Below, in pieces: positions 1 to 7,182 of a stretch of DNA of 64,000 nt (its first letter is position 1; each line of letters begins with the position of its first letter). The notes beneath the pieces are model-generated. The model made no database searches. It had not been told where the DNA came from and worked only from the letters and a program-made list of their open reading frames with translations. The position numbers and the translations under genes were made by a program. Source of the DNA: Kribbella amoyensis (GTDB lineage Bacteria; Actinomycetota; Actinomycetes; Propionibacteriales; Kribbellaceae); NCBI RefSeq assembly GCF_007828865.1, contig NZ_VIVK01000001.1, positions 1,426,001 to 1,490,000 of the forward strand, written 5' to 3'.

Positions 1-1479
1 TCGCTGAACGCGACGATGGGCGTGGCCTGGCACCGCTTCACCGCCTGGCCGAACATCTGGTTCAAGCGCAGGGCCGACGGCGGGACCGCGCTCGGCGGGC
101 TGCAGCCGATCATGGTGAACGGCGCCCCGATCGACTTCGAGAACATCGAGGAGCTGGACGAGGACGCCGCGCTCGGGGTCGGCAAGGTCGAGGACTTCAC
201 CTGGAAGGGCCTGCTCGACTTCACCACCTGTACCGAGTGCGGCCGCTGCCAGTCGCAGTGCCCGGCCTGGAACACCGAGAAGCCGTTGTCGCCGAAGCTG
301 GTGATGATGAACCTGCGCGAGCACGCGTACGCCAAGGCGCCGTACCTGCTGGCGAGTGACGACGACGAGCGCAAGTCGCTGCCCGAGCTGGTGCTCGCCG
401 AGCAGGACAAGCCGCTGGTCGGTCCGGCCGATGCCGCCGTGATCGACGAGGAGGCGCTGTGGGCGTGTACGTCCTGCGGCGCGTGCGTGCAGCAGTGCCC
501 GGTCGACATCGAGCACGTGGACGCGATCATGGACATGCGCCGGTACCAGGTGCTGATCGAGTCGTCGTTCCCGTCCGAGCTGAACGGGCTGTTCAAGGGC
601 CTGGAGAACAAGGGCAACCCGTGGAACATGAACCAGTCCGGCCGGATGGACTGGGCCAAGGACCTGCCGTTCGAGGTCAAGCAGGTCGGTACCGACGTGG
701 AGACGCTGGCCGAGGTCGAGTACCTGTTCTGGGTCGGCTGCGCGGGCGCGTTCGAGGACCGGGCGAAGAAGACCACCCAGGCGGTCGCGGAACTGCTCAA
801 CATCGCCGGCGTCAGCTTCGCCGTCCTCGGTGACGGCGAGACCTGTACCGGCGACCCGGCCCGGCGGGCGGGCAACGAGTTCGTCTTCCAGCAGCTGGCG
901 ATGCAGAACGCCGAGGTGTTCCAGGAGACCGGCGCGAAGAAGGTCGTCTCGACCTGCGCGCACTGCTTCAACACGCTGAAGAACGAGTACTCCCAGCTCG
1001 GCGTGGAGCTCGACGTCATCCACCACACCCAGTTGCTGAACCGGCTGGTCCGGGAGAAAAAGCTCACCCCGGTCGCGCCGGCCGACAGCACGCTGAACGG
1101 CCAGAAGATCACGTACCACGACCCGTGCTACCTGGGCCGGCACAACCAGGTGTACGACGCCCCGCGCGAACTGCTCGACATCATCCCGGGCGCGGAGTAC
1201 GCCGAGATGCCGCGCAACCAGACCAAGTCGTTCTGCTGCGGGGCGGGCGGCGCGCGGATGTGGATGGAGGAGAAGCTCGGCAGCCGGATCAACCTGAACC
1301 GGACCACCGAGGCGGTCGAGACCGGCGCCGACAAGATCGCCACCGGCTGCCCGTTCTGCCGGGTGATGCTGTCCGACGGGCTGACCGCCAAGCAGGCCGA
1401 CGGCTCGGCCCGCGAGTCGGTCGAGGTCGCCGACGTCGCGCAGCTGCTGCTCGCCTCGGTGAAGCGCGGCGAGAGCTGA
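1..1479 (+). CDS. (Fe-S)-binding heterodisulfide-reductase-like oxidoreductase, 5' truncated
   Basis: The frame is open from base 1, so only the C-terminal part (about 492 residues) is present; the N-terminal, probably membrane-embedded, part lies upstream. Two ferredoxin-type [4Fe-4S] motifs are visible, CTECGRCQSQCP near residue 77 and CTSCGACVQQCP further on. They are followed by two cysteine-rich CCG-type halves (STCAHCF, HDPCYLGRHN, CCGAGG, TGCPFC), the arrangement of HdrD/GlpC-like iron-sulfur oxidoreductases. Actinobacterial homologues are large membrane-associated Fe-S proteins that presumably pass electrons between the quinone pool and a soluble partner; that role is inferred. An ATG at 16 is in frame but sits inside conserved sequence, so I do not take it as the start. 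Confidence 0.85.
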   Translation, partial: SLNATMGVAWHRFTAWPNIWFKRRADGGTALGGLQPIMVNGAPIDFENIEELDEDAALGVGKVEDFTWKGLLDFTTCTECGRCQSQCPAWNTEKPLSPKLVMMNLREHAYAKAPYLLASDDDERKSLPELVLAEQDKPLVGPADAAVIDEEALWACTSCGACVQQCPVDIEHVDAIMDMRRYQVLIESSFPSELNGLFKGLENKGNPWNMNQSGRMDWAKDLPFEVKQVGTDVETLAEVEYLFWVGCAGAFEDRAKKTTQAVAELLNIAGVSFAVLGDGETCTGDPARRAGNEFVFQQLAMQNAEVFQETGAKKVVSTCAHCFNTLKNEYSQLGVELDVIHHTQLLNRLVREKKLTPVAPADSTLNGQKITYHDPCYLGRHNQVYDAPRELLDIIPGAEYAEMPRNQTKSFCCGAGGARMWMEEKLGSRINLNRTTEAVETGADKIATGCPFCRVMLSDGLTAKQADGSARESVEVADVAQLLLASVKRGES

Positions 1480-1577
1480 CCTACCACCAACGCTGCAACT
1501 AGCTGCAAGTCTCTTCCCTGGCAGGGGTTCCGGGCCGTAGGATCCGACGGCTCGGTTCACCTGGGGAGGATGAAGTC

Positions 1578-2381
1578 GTGAGGTTCCGTCGTCGGGCGAC
1601 AGCTGCCGTCGCCCTCCTGCCGCTCGCACTCGGACTGGCCGCCTGTGGCGGCGAGCCCAAGCCGACCGGTTATCTGCCGTCCGCACCGGTCGAGTCGTCG
1701 ACCCCGTCGAAGCCCGCGGTCGCGAAGCAGCAGGCCCTCCAGCCGGCCACGCAGCTCAACCGGGTCACCTTCCTGCCGGCGATGAAGGGGGCGTTCGCCC
1801 GGCAGAAGGCCTGGCGGACCACCGGCACGATGACCGCCGGCGGCGAGACGCTGATGACGATGAACGGGTTCCAGCAGGCCGAGCCGCTGGCGATGTCGAT
1901 GGAGATGAGCGGTGCCGCGTTCGACGGCGCGAAGGCCAAGGTGGTGATGGCCGGCGGCAAGCTCTACCTGTCGATGCCCGGTGTCACCCCGGCCGGCAAG
2001 TACGTCGCGCTCGACCTGGACGACGCGTCGCTGGCCAAGTTCACCGAATTGGCCGCCGGCGCGGACCCGACCAAGACGTTCGCCGCGTTCGACAAGTCGC
2101 TGATCAACGCGAAGTTCGTCCGCACCGAGACGATCGCCGGCCGCAAGCTGGACCGGTACGCGGTCACCGTCGACACCGCGGGCGCCCTGAAGGCCCAGGG
2201 CAAGGCGGTACCGGCCGGGGTGCCGAAGACGCTCACCTACGACCTCTGGCTGGACTCGTCCCGGCTGGTCCGGAGGCTGTCGTTCGACCTGCAGGGCGTG
2301 AGCATGGTGATGACGATGGACGAGTTCAACAAGCCGGTCACGATCAAGGCCCCGCCGGCGAGCAAGATCGTCACCCGCTGA
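1578..2381 (+). CDS. Secreted lipoprotein, LppX/LprG-like
   Basis: 267 residues. The GTG start is set by GGGGAGGA at 1563-1570. The N-terminus is a lipoprotein signal (MRFRRRATAAVALLP followed by lipobox LAAC, Cys at about residue 23), so the mature protein should be anchored on the outer face of the membrane. The mature part is a single domain rich in alternating beta strands with Met-rich segments (MTMNGFQQAEPLAMSMEMSG), reminiscent of the LppX/LprAFG half-barrel fold that carries lipids. That assignment rests on pattern, not alignment. It stands alone, ending 2 bp from the convergent SDR gene. Confidence 0.75.
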   Translation: MRFRRRATAAVALLPLALGLAACGGEPKPTGYLPSAPVESSTPSKPAVAKQQALQPATQLNRVTFLPAMKGAFARQKAWRTTGTMTAGGETLMTMNGFQQAEPLAMSMEMSGAAFDGAKAKVVMAGGKLYLSMPGVTPAGKYVALDLDDASLAKFTELAAGADPTKTFAAFDKSLINAKFVRTETIAGRKLDRYAVTVDTAGALKAQGKAVPAGVPKTLTYDLWLDSSRLVRRLSFDLQGVSMVMTMDEFNKPVTIKAPPASKIVTR

Positions 2382-2382
2382 C

Positions 2383-3177
2383 CTACCTGAGGTACGAGGC
2401 GCCGTTGAAGTCGAGGACGGCGCCGGAGGACCACCCGGATCCGGGCGCGGCCAGCCAGTGGATCGCCGCGGCCACCTCGTCGGCGGTCGCGACCCGGCCG
2501 AACGGGCTCTGCGCCCGGATCGCGTCGCCGCCCGGACCGTCCAGCCCCTGCGCGACCATGTCGGTGGCGATGAACCCGGGCGCGATTGACGTCACCGTGA
2601 TGTCATGCGGCGCCAGCGAGACCGCCATCGACTGACCGAACGCGTGCAGCCCCGCCTTCGAGGCCCCGTACGCCGAGACGTCGGGCTCACCGCGATACGC
2701 CCCGCGGGACCCGACGTTGACGATGGCGCCGCGGCGCACCCCCTCGGCCGGGTCCGTGTCGAGCATCTGCCGGGCGACACACCAGGTCAGATGGGCCGCA
2801 CCCTCGAGGTTCACCGCGAGCGTCCGGCGCCACGCGGCCACCCAGTCCTCGTACGACGTCTCGGCGAGCGGGTGCCCGATCCGGCGGGATCCGGCGACCG
2901 GGTCGTCGACGAACAGCGCCGCGTTGTTCACCAGGACGTCGATCCGGCCGAGCGCGGCCACCGATTCCTCAACCAGGGAAGGGATCGCGTCCGCGTCACC
3001 GAGGTCGGCGGCGACCACGGCATGCCCCTCACCAGGGAGCTCGCGCCGGACCGCCTCGGCCTTGTCGACGGCGCCGCGGCAGTGCAGGACGACCCGGTCG
3101 CCGCCGGCGGCGAACACCTTGGCCACCTCGGCGCCGACACCTCGCGAGGCACCCGTGACGAGTACTCCTCTGGACAC
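2383..3177 (-). CDS. SDR family NAD(P)-dependent oxidoreductase
   Basis: 264 residues from the GTG at 3177, preceded on the minus strand by GAGGAGAGGGG. An upstream in-frame ATG exists but would add an unlikely extension before the Rossmann strand. Classical short-chain dehydrogenase features: TGASRGVG nucleotide-binding loop at residues 8-15, VNNAA, and the catalytic YGASK (Tyr-x3-Lys), with a C-terminal IAPGFIATDM loop typical of 3-oxoacyl-ACP-reductase-like SDRs. The substrate cannot be told. It is divergent from the ribbon-helix-helix regulator gene and shares its 110-bp promoter region, so the TGACGTCA boxes there could affect both. Confidence 0.9.
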   Translation of the reverse strand: MSRGVLVTGASRGVGAEVAKVFAAGGDRVVLHCRGAVDKAEAVRRELPGEGHAVVAADLGDADAIPSLVEESVAALGRIDVLVNNAALFVDDPVAGSRRIGHPLAETSYEDWVAAWRRTLAVNLEGAAHLTWCVARQMLDTDPAEGVRRGAIVNVGSRGAYRGEPDVSAYGASKAGLHAFGQSMAVSLAPHDITVTSIAPGFIATDMVAQGLDGPGGDAIRAQSPFGRVATADEVAAAIHWLAAPGSGWSSGAVLDFNGASYLR

Positions 3178-3236
3178 GCTGATCCCCTCTCCTCGACTGC
3201 CCCCATTCTGCCCGTGACGGCACCACGACAACGCGA

Positions 3237-3289
3237 TGACATCAGAAGGGGTTGACAGTGACGTCATCATGACGTCATGCTTGCTGTCA
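3237..3289 (+). promoter_or_regulatory. Phased TGACGTCA operator array and leaderless-type promoter of the RHH gene
   Basis: Two perfect palindromes TGACGTCA lie at 3259-3266 and 3270-3277, centres 11 bp apart. A one-mismatch copy TGACATCA lies at 3237-3244, centre 22 bp upstream of the first. All are therefore on one face of the helix. A -35-like TTGACA sits at 3252-3257, just before the first perfect box. A -10 would fall at about 3275-3280 and the transcription start near 3288-3289, coinciding with the ATG at 3289. A protein on the boxes would block RNA polymerase. The natural candidate is the adjacent ribbon-helix-helix protein acting on its own promoter; this is inference. Confidence 0.6.
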
Positions 3290-4020
3290 TGGAACTTGAC
3301 CACTACCTCGAGTCGGTCCGCCGCAGCGTGCAGAACGCCACGGCCCTGGCCGACGACCAAACTCGCTCCGTGGCCGAACGCCTCGGAGCCACGCTGGATG
3401 ACGCGGGCCGGCTGGCCCTCATCTCAGCCCTGTCCGACGCCGCCGGGGAGATCAGCCGTGAGCTGTCGCCCGGATCGGTGGAGCTCCGGATGGCCGGCGG
3501 CCGTCCCGAGTTCGTGGTGACGCCGGCCCCGAGCCAGCTCACCGGTGCGGACGACGACGTGGAAGACGACACCGACGAAGAGCCGGCCGCGGAGGACCTC
3601 GCGCCGGACGCCGACGAGCCCACCGCCCGGGTCACCCTGCGGCTGCCGCTGTCGGTGAAGAACAAGGTCGACGAGGCCGCCGCGGCCGAGGGCATCTCCT
3701 CGAACGCGTGGCTGATGCGCACCGTGATGACCGCCCTGTCCGGCGGCCGCGGTCGCCCGCCCCGGCCGCCCCGCCCGCCGCGCGGACCACGAGGTGGCGT
3801 GTTCGGCCCGGAGGGCGCACTCGGCCCGGACGGACCGTTCGGCCCCGAAGGTGTGTTCGGCCCGGACGGCGTGTTCGGTCCCGACGGACCGTTCGGCCCC
3901 GAAGGCGTGTTCGGTGACCGGGATCGGGACCGCGGTCGCGGCCGGGACCGGGGACACGGCCGGGACCACCGCCGCGGTGGCCGCGGCCCGGGTCAGCGGA
4001 TGACGGGGTGGGCCCAGTGA
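3289..4020 (+). CDS. Ribbon-helix-helix (HicB/Arc-like) DNA-binding protein with Gly-Pro repeat tail
   Basis: 243 residues from ATG 3289; an in-frame ATG at 3277 overlaps the operator and has no ribosome-binding site. Order: an N-terminal helical domain (1-62), an acidic linker (88-111, mostly D/E/A/P), then a ribbon-helix-helix segment (112-150; VTLRLPLSVKNKVDEAA and SSNAWLMRTVMTAL). The tail has repeating FGPEG/FGPDG units (171-209) and ends in a basic RD/RG-rich stretch. RHH proteins bind short palindromes as dimers through the strand, and cooperating dimers about 11 bp apart match the upstream boxes. It overlaps the DUF4097 gene by 4 nt (GTGA), so the two are probably cotranslated. The collagen-like tail is unusual for an RHH regulator. 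Confidence 0.8.
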   Translation: MELDHYLESVRRSVQNATALADDQTRSVAERLGATLDDAGRLALISALSDAAGEISRELSPGSVELRMAGGRPEFVVTPAPSQLTGADDDVEDDTDEEPAAEDLAPDADEPTARVTLRLPLSVKNKVDEAAAAEGISSNAWLMRTVMTALSGGRGRPPRPPRPPRGPRGGVFGPEGALGPDGPFGPEGVFGPDGVFGPDGPFGPEGVFGDRDRDRGRGRDRGHGRDHRRGGRGPGQRMTGWAQ

Positions 4021-4832
4021 GCGGCTACGCGACGCACCTGGCCGACGAGTTCGACCGGGTCCGGATCGAGATCGGCTCCGGCCTGGTCGAGATCGTGCCC
4101 GGCGACGAGAGTCGCGCCGAGCTGGAGGTCGACAGCGGCGAGGACGGCGACGTCCGTTTCGAGGTGGTCGACGGCGAACTGATCGTCGACGGCCCGCGCA
4201 ACGTCCGTCGCGGCCCGGAGATCCAGGTCCGGATCCAGACCCCGAAGACGCTGGACGCCCGGGTCAAGACCGGTTCGGGCGACATCACCGGCCGATCCGC
4301 ACTGGGCGAGGTCCGACTGTCGACCGGGTCCGGCGACATCCAGCTCGATCGGGTCGAGGGCAGCCTCGGCGTGGGCACGGGCAGCGGTGACGTCAGGATC
4401 GGCCACGCGGCCGGTGACGTCCGGGCCAGGACCGGCTCCGGCGGGGTGAACATCGGCGAGGCCACGGGAGCGGCCGCATTGTCCACCGGCTCCGGTGACG
4501 TCCGGGTCGGCGACGCACACGGCCGGACGACGATCAAGGTGGGTTCCGGTGACATCACCATCGACCGGGTGCTCGACCACCTGATCGCCACCGCCGGCTC
4601 CGGCGACGTCCGGGCCGGACTGGCCGACGGGCCGAGCGTGCAGGTCATGACCGGTCGGGGCGACGTCCATGTCGGTGTACCGGACGGGCTGCCGGCCTAC
4701 CTCGATCTGAAGACCGTCACCGGACAGATCCGGTGCGACCTGGAGCCGGCCGACAAGCCGGCCGAGGACGAGCGCTCGATCTTGCTGCGGGCACGGACGA
4801 CCTCGGGCGACATCACCGTCATCCGGGCCTGA
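4017..4832 (+). CDS. DUF4097 family beta-strand repeat protein
   Basis: About 271 residues from the GTG at 4017, which overlaps the upstream stop as GTGA and is preceded by GGGGTGG at 4004-4010; a GTG at 4008 is the alternative. The body is a ladder of about eight GSGD/TGSGDV/TSGDI repeats spaced roughly 20-25 residues apart, the signature of the DUF4097 (toastrack) right-handed beta fold. There is no signal peptide or membrane segment, so it should be cytoplasmic. The function of the family is unknown. Linkage to the RHH gene suggests it either modulates that regulator or is its main output. Confidence 0.85.
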   Translation: MSGYATHLADEFDRVRIEIGSGLVEIVPGDESRAELEVDSGEDGDVRFEVVDGELIVDGPRNVRRGPEIQVRIQTPKTLDARVKTGSGDITGRSALGEVRLSTGSGDIQLDRVEGSLGVGTGSGDVRIGHAAGDVRARTGSGGVNIGEATGAAALSTGSGDVRVGDAHGRTTIKVGSGDITIDRVLDHLIATAGSGDVRAGLADGPSVQVMTGRGDVHVGVPDGLPAYLDLKTVTGQIRCDLEPADKPAEDERSILLRARTTSGDITVIRA

Positions 4833-4912
4833 GGCAACGAATTCGGCGGGTGCGGGGCTTGTGCCCGCCACGGGATACACCGACACGGTGAACGACCAGA
4901 GGGGAGAGCACG

Positions 4913-5131
4913 ATGATCACGGAACACCAGGAGATCGCGCGGTACCAGGTCGCCGAGCAGCTGCGCGCGGCGGAGGCCCGCGCACTGCGCAAGGCGGATC
5001 GGGCGAGCCGGCCGGAGGAGGCGCGGGTGAGCGCGCCGCGACGGGAAATCGCCGGCGCCCTGCGCCGGCTCGCCGACCGCCTCGAACCCCAGCCCCGGCA
5101 CCGCCGGGCCGGCCTCTCCCTCGTCCGCTGA
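4913..5131 (+). CDS. Small charged hypothetical protein
   Basis: 72 residues, preceded by AGAGGGGAGAG about 7 nt before the ATG, a good ribosome-binding site. The sequence is highly charged and predicted helical (ARYQVAEQLRAAEARALRKA), with an Arg-rich C-terminus. It has no Cys, no membrane segment and no domain that I recognise. It lies 80 bp after the DUF4097 gene on the same strand and may belong to the same transcript. Small proteins of this composition are common in actinomycetes, with unknown roles. Confidence 0.6.
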   Translation: MITEHQEIARYQVAEQLRAAEARALRKADRASRPEEARVSAPRREIAGALRRLADRLEPQPRHRRAGLSLVR

Positions 5132-5141
5132 GGGCGTGGGC

Positions 5142-5201
5142 ATGACCGGCCAGTCGCTGCTGAGCGTGCTGTACCGCCTCGGCCTGGTCACCAGGAAGTG
5201 A
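5142..5201 (+). CDS. Possible 19-residue ORF (low confidence)
   Basis: ATG with GAGGG about 7 nt upstream encodes MTGQSLLSVLYRLGLVTRK, an amphipathic peptide, 10 bp after the preceding small gene. Only the start signal and position support it, and it may be chance. Confidence 0.2.
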   Translation: MTGQSLLSVLYRLGLVTRK

Positions 5202-5234
5202 CGCACCGGGCCGAGGCGGACGGCTCCCGCCCGA

Positions 5235-5810
5235 TCAGATGTCGGTGCGGTGGAAGCTCCGGTACGAGCGCGACGGCGTCGGGCCACGCTGGCCCTGGTA
5301 GCGGGACCCGTACTTCTCCGAGCCGTACGGGTGCTCGGCCGGCGAGGACAACCGGAAGAAACACAACTGGCCGATCTTCATCCCCGGCCAGAGCTTGATC
5401 GGCAGGGTGGCCACGTTCGACAGCTCCAGCGTGACGTGGCCGGAGAAGCCGGGGTCGATGAATCCCGCGGTGGAGTGGGTGAGCAGGCCGAGCCGGCCGA
5501 GCGAGGACTTGCCCTCCAACCGGGCCGCGACGTCGTCGGGCAGCGTGACCTGCTCGTACGTCGAGCCCAGCACGAACTCGCCGGGGTGCAGGATGAACGG
5601 TTCCTCGCCCTCCGGTTCGACCATCCGGGTCAGGTCGGGCTGTTCCTCGGCCGGATCGATGTGCGGGTACTTGTGGTTCTCGAACACCCGGAAGTACCGG
5701 TCCAGCCGTACGTCGACGCTCGACGGCTGCACCATCGCAGCGTCGAAGGGATCCAGCTGGACCCGCTTCGCGTCGAGCTCGGCCAGGATGTCACGGTCGG
5801 AGAGCAGCAC
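5235..5810 (-). CDS. dcd: dCTP deaminase
   Basis: 191 residues, the usual length. It converts dCTP to dUTP for dTTP synthesis; mycobacterial homologues are bifunctional and also release pyrophosphate to give dUMP. Family motifs are clear: [12 protein letters not shown] start, [40 protein letters not shown] (given here in parts: [12 protein letters not shown], then the catalytic Glu region AGFIDPGF), [11 protein letters not shown], and the C-terminal [16 protein letters not shown], which folds over the nucleotide. Monocistronic, with no partner gene visible. Confidence 0.97.
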   Translation of the reverse strand: MLLSDRDILAELDAKRVQLDPFDAAMVQPSSVDVRLDRYFRVFENHKYPHIDPAEEQPDLTRMVEPEGEEPFILHPGEFVLGSTYEQVTLPDDVAARLEGKSSLGRLGLLTHSTAGFIDPGFSGHVTLELSNVATLPIKLWPGMKIGQLCFFRLSSPAEHPYGSEKYGSRYQGQRGPTPSRSYRSFHRTDI

Positions 5811-6094
5811 GGACGCACGTTACCGCAGCACACCGCTTCCGGCGCACTCCCTGCCTACCACGTGCTACCCGTACCGCTTCCGCTGCCACGCCGCTCGGGA
5901 CACCGGCCGGCGGTTCCGGGGTGGTCCCCGGCCCGCGGCCGATCAGCCCGGCGGCCCGTCCCAGTCGCCCCCAGCGACTCGGTGTCGTCGTCCGGACCCC
6001 TCAGCCATCCGGAACACGCCACACCTACGGGCCGTCGGCAACAGCCTCTCCTCCCAGGCGCCACCGGCCACGTCGCGGCCGGCCGCCCGCCGGC

Positions 6095-6535
6095 CTAACC
6101 GGCCAGCTTGTTGAACTTCGAGACCTGCGTCGCGAAGGTCTTCACCTGCGTCGGGGACCAATCCTTGAGCAGGTCCTCGATCACCTTGTGCCGCTTCTTC
6201 CGGGCCGCCGCCAGCTTGCGCCGGCCACTCGCCGTCAACGTCAGCAACGTCGCCCGGGCGTCGGACTTGTCCGCCGCCCGCTTGAGCAGACCCTCTTCCT
6301 CCAGTCGCGCGCAGGCCCGGCTGACCGGACCCTTGTCCACCTCGAGAGCCGCCACCAGATCGGCCATCCGGACCGGTGCCAGTTCCTCGACGTGGTTCAG
6401 CAACGCGTACTGCGCCGGCTCCAGGTCCGGGTGCGCCTCGTCGGACAGCGTCCGCTGCAGACCACGCAGCCGGCGCGCCATCGTGACGAGCTCCCGTTCC
6501 AGGTTGTCCAGCGCGTCGTTCGTGTCAGTTGCCAC
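6095..6535 (-). CDS. MarR family transcriptional regulator
   Basis: 146 residues from the GTG at 6535, preceded by AGAAGGGG with 7 nt spacing; a longer reading back to 6700 would add an atypical leader running through the operators. The winged helix is recognisable (YALLNHVEELAPVRMADLV, VDKGPVSRACARLEEEGLLKR, then the DARATLLTLTASG wing). The C-terminus is Lys-rich and helical, as in dimerising MarR proteins. There is no neighbour in the same operon. Two similar inverted repeats upstream suggest autoregulation. Confidence 0.9.
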   Translation of the reverse strand: MATDTNDALDNLERELVTMARRLRGLQRTLSDEAHPDLEPAQYALLNHVEELAPVRMADLVAALEVDKGPVSRACARLEEEGLLKRAADKSDARATLLTLTASGRRKLAAARKKRHKVIEDLLKDWSPTQVKTFATQVSKFNKLAG

Positions 6536-6555
6536 CTCTACACCCCTTCTTTGCA

Positions 6556-6631
6556 GTTGCCCCGCAACCATCTTGTCCGGTCCTGGCAAGGACCGCATCC
6601 TCACGTTGCGTCGAATGTTGCCCCCGGCAAC
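6556..6631 (-). promoter_or_regulatory. Paired GTTGC/GCAAC inverted repeats upstream of the MarR gene
   Basis: GTTGC-CCC-GCAAC occupies 6556-6568 and GTTGCC-CCC-GGCAAC occupies 6617-6631, both with a 3-bp CCC spacer and the same half-site. They lie 20 and 80 bp upstream of the MarR start, the usual place for MarR self-repression operators. Binding by MarR itself is inferred. Confidence 0.5.
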
Positions 6632-6757
6632 GCGTTCTAATCTGCCAGAGTTCGGGCGCTGTGCCCAGCCCTCGGGCAGGCTTTGTGGAAAACTGCCCAT
6701 TCACCCCCTGTGCAAACAACCCCGGGGACCGGGTATGATCCAACGCGTCGCTGTTCC

Positions 6758-6831
6758 GCGGGTGTAGTTCAATGGCAGAACATCAGCTTCCCAAGCTGAC
6801 AGTGCGGGTTCGATTCCCGTCACCCGCTCCA
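6758..6831 (+). tRNA. tRNA-Gly (anticodon CCC) with encoded CCA
   Basis: The cloverleaf can be drawn by eye. The acceptor GCGGGTG (6758-6764) pairs with CACCCGC (6821-6827), and the D stem GTTC/GAAC closes. The anticodon stem TCAGC/GCTGA surrounds the loop TTCCCAA, giving anticodon CCC (6790-6792). The T arm GCGGG-TTCGATT-CCCGT follows. The 3' CCA is encoded at 6829-6831. A strong terminator follows 33 bp downstream. Confidence 0.97.
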
Positions 6832-6864
6832 CTTGTCCGAACATGTGGTGCGGACCGGTTCGAG

Positions 6865-6892
6865 GGCGCCTTCCCGATGGAAGGCGCCTTTT
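6865..6892 (+). terminator. Intrinsic terminator of tRNA-Gly
   Basis: A perfect 10-bp stem (GGCGCCTTCC at 6865-6874 with GGAAGGCGCC at 6879-6888), a CGAT tetraloop and a TTTT tail, 33 bp after the tRNA. Confidence 0.93.
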
Positions 6893-7105
6893 CACTTTGG
6901 TCACTGTGCGCCGACCCGCCGGCGCTTTCTGCGAACCTCGACTGGTCCCGGCCGTTTGATCAAATCCCGCCCGGGGTACGCACCGCCGCCAACTGCATGC
7001 CTTAGGCAAACGATCGTTCGATCGGGCCGGCGCTCGGGCGACCCTGGGGCCTCGCCGCGGTGCCGATGAAGCCGATGAAATCTGTCAACTCGGCAATCAA
7101 CCTGT

Positions 7106-7119
7106 GGCAAACGGTTGCC
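7106..7119. promoter_or_regulatory. LacI-like palindrome upstream of the polysaccharide lyase
   Basis: GGCAAACGGTTGCC is a 14-bp palindrome with a central CG and one mismatch pair, 64 bp before the lyase GTG. A central CG in an even palindrome is typical of LacI/GalR sugar-responsive operators. The half-site also resembles the GTTGCC half-site at the MarR gene. The rest of 6893-7182 shows no gene. Confidence 0.35.
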
Positions 7120-7182
7120 GACAGATAGTTTCGACTGATTGACTCGGGTGGTGAGGTTCTTCCCTTTCGCCCGGGAGTTGTC

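Noticed and set aside
6758..6831. tRNA-Gly as an integration (att) site
   Set aside because: No integrase or partial tRNA duplicate is present within the window, and the genes next to it look native.
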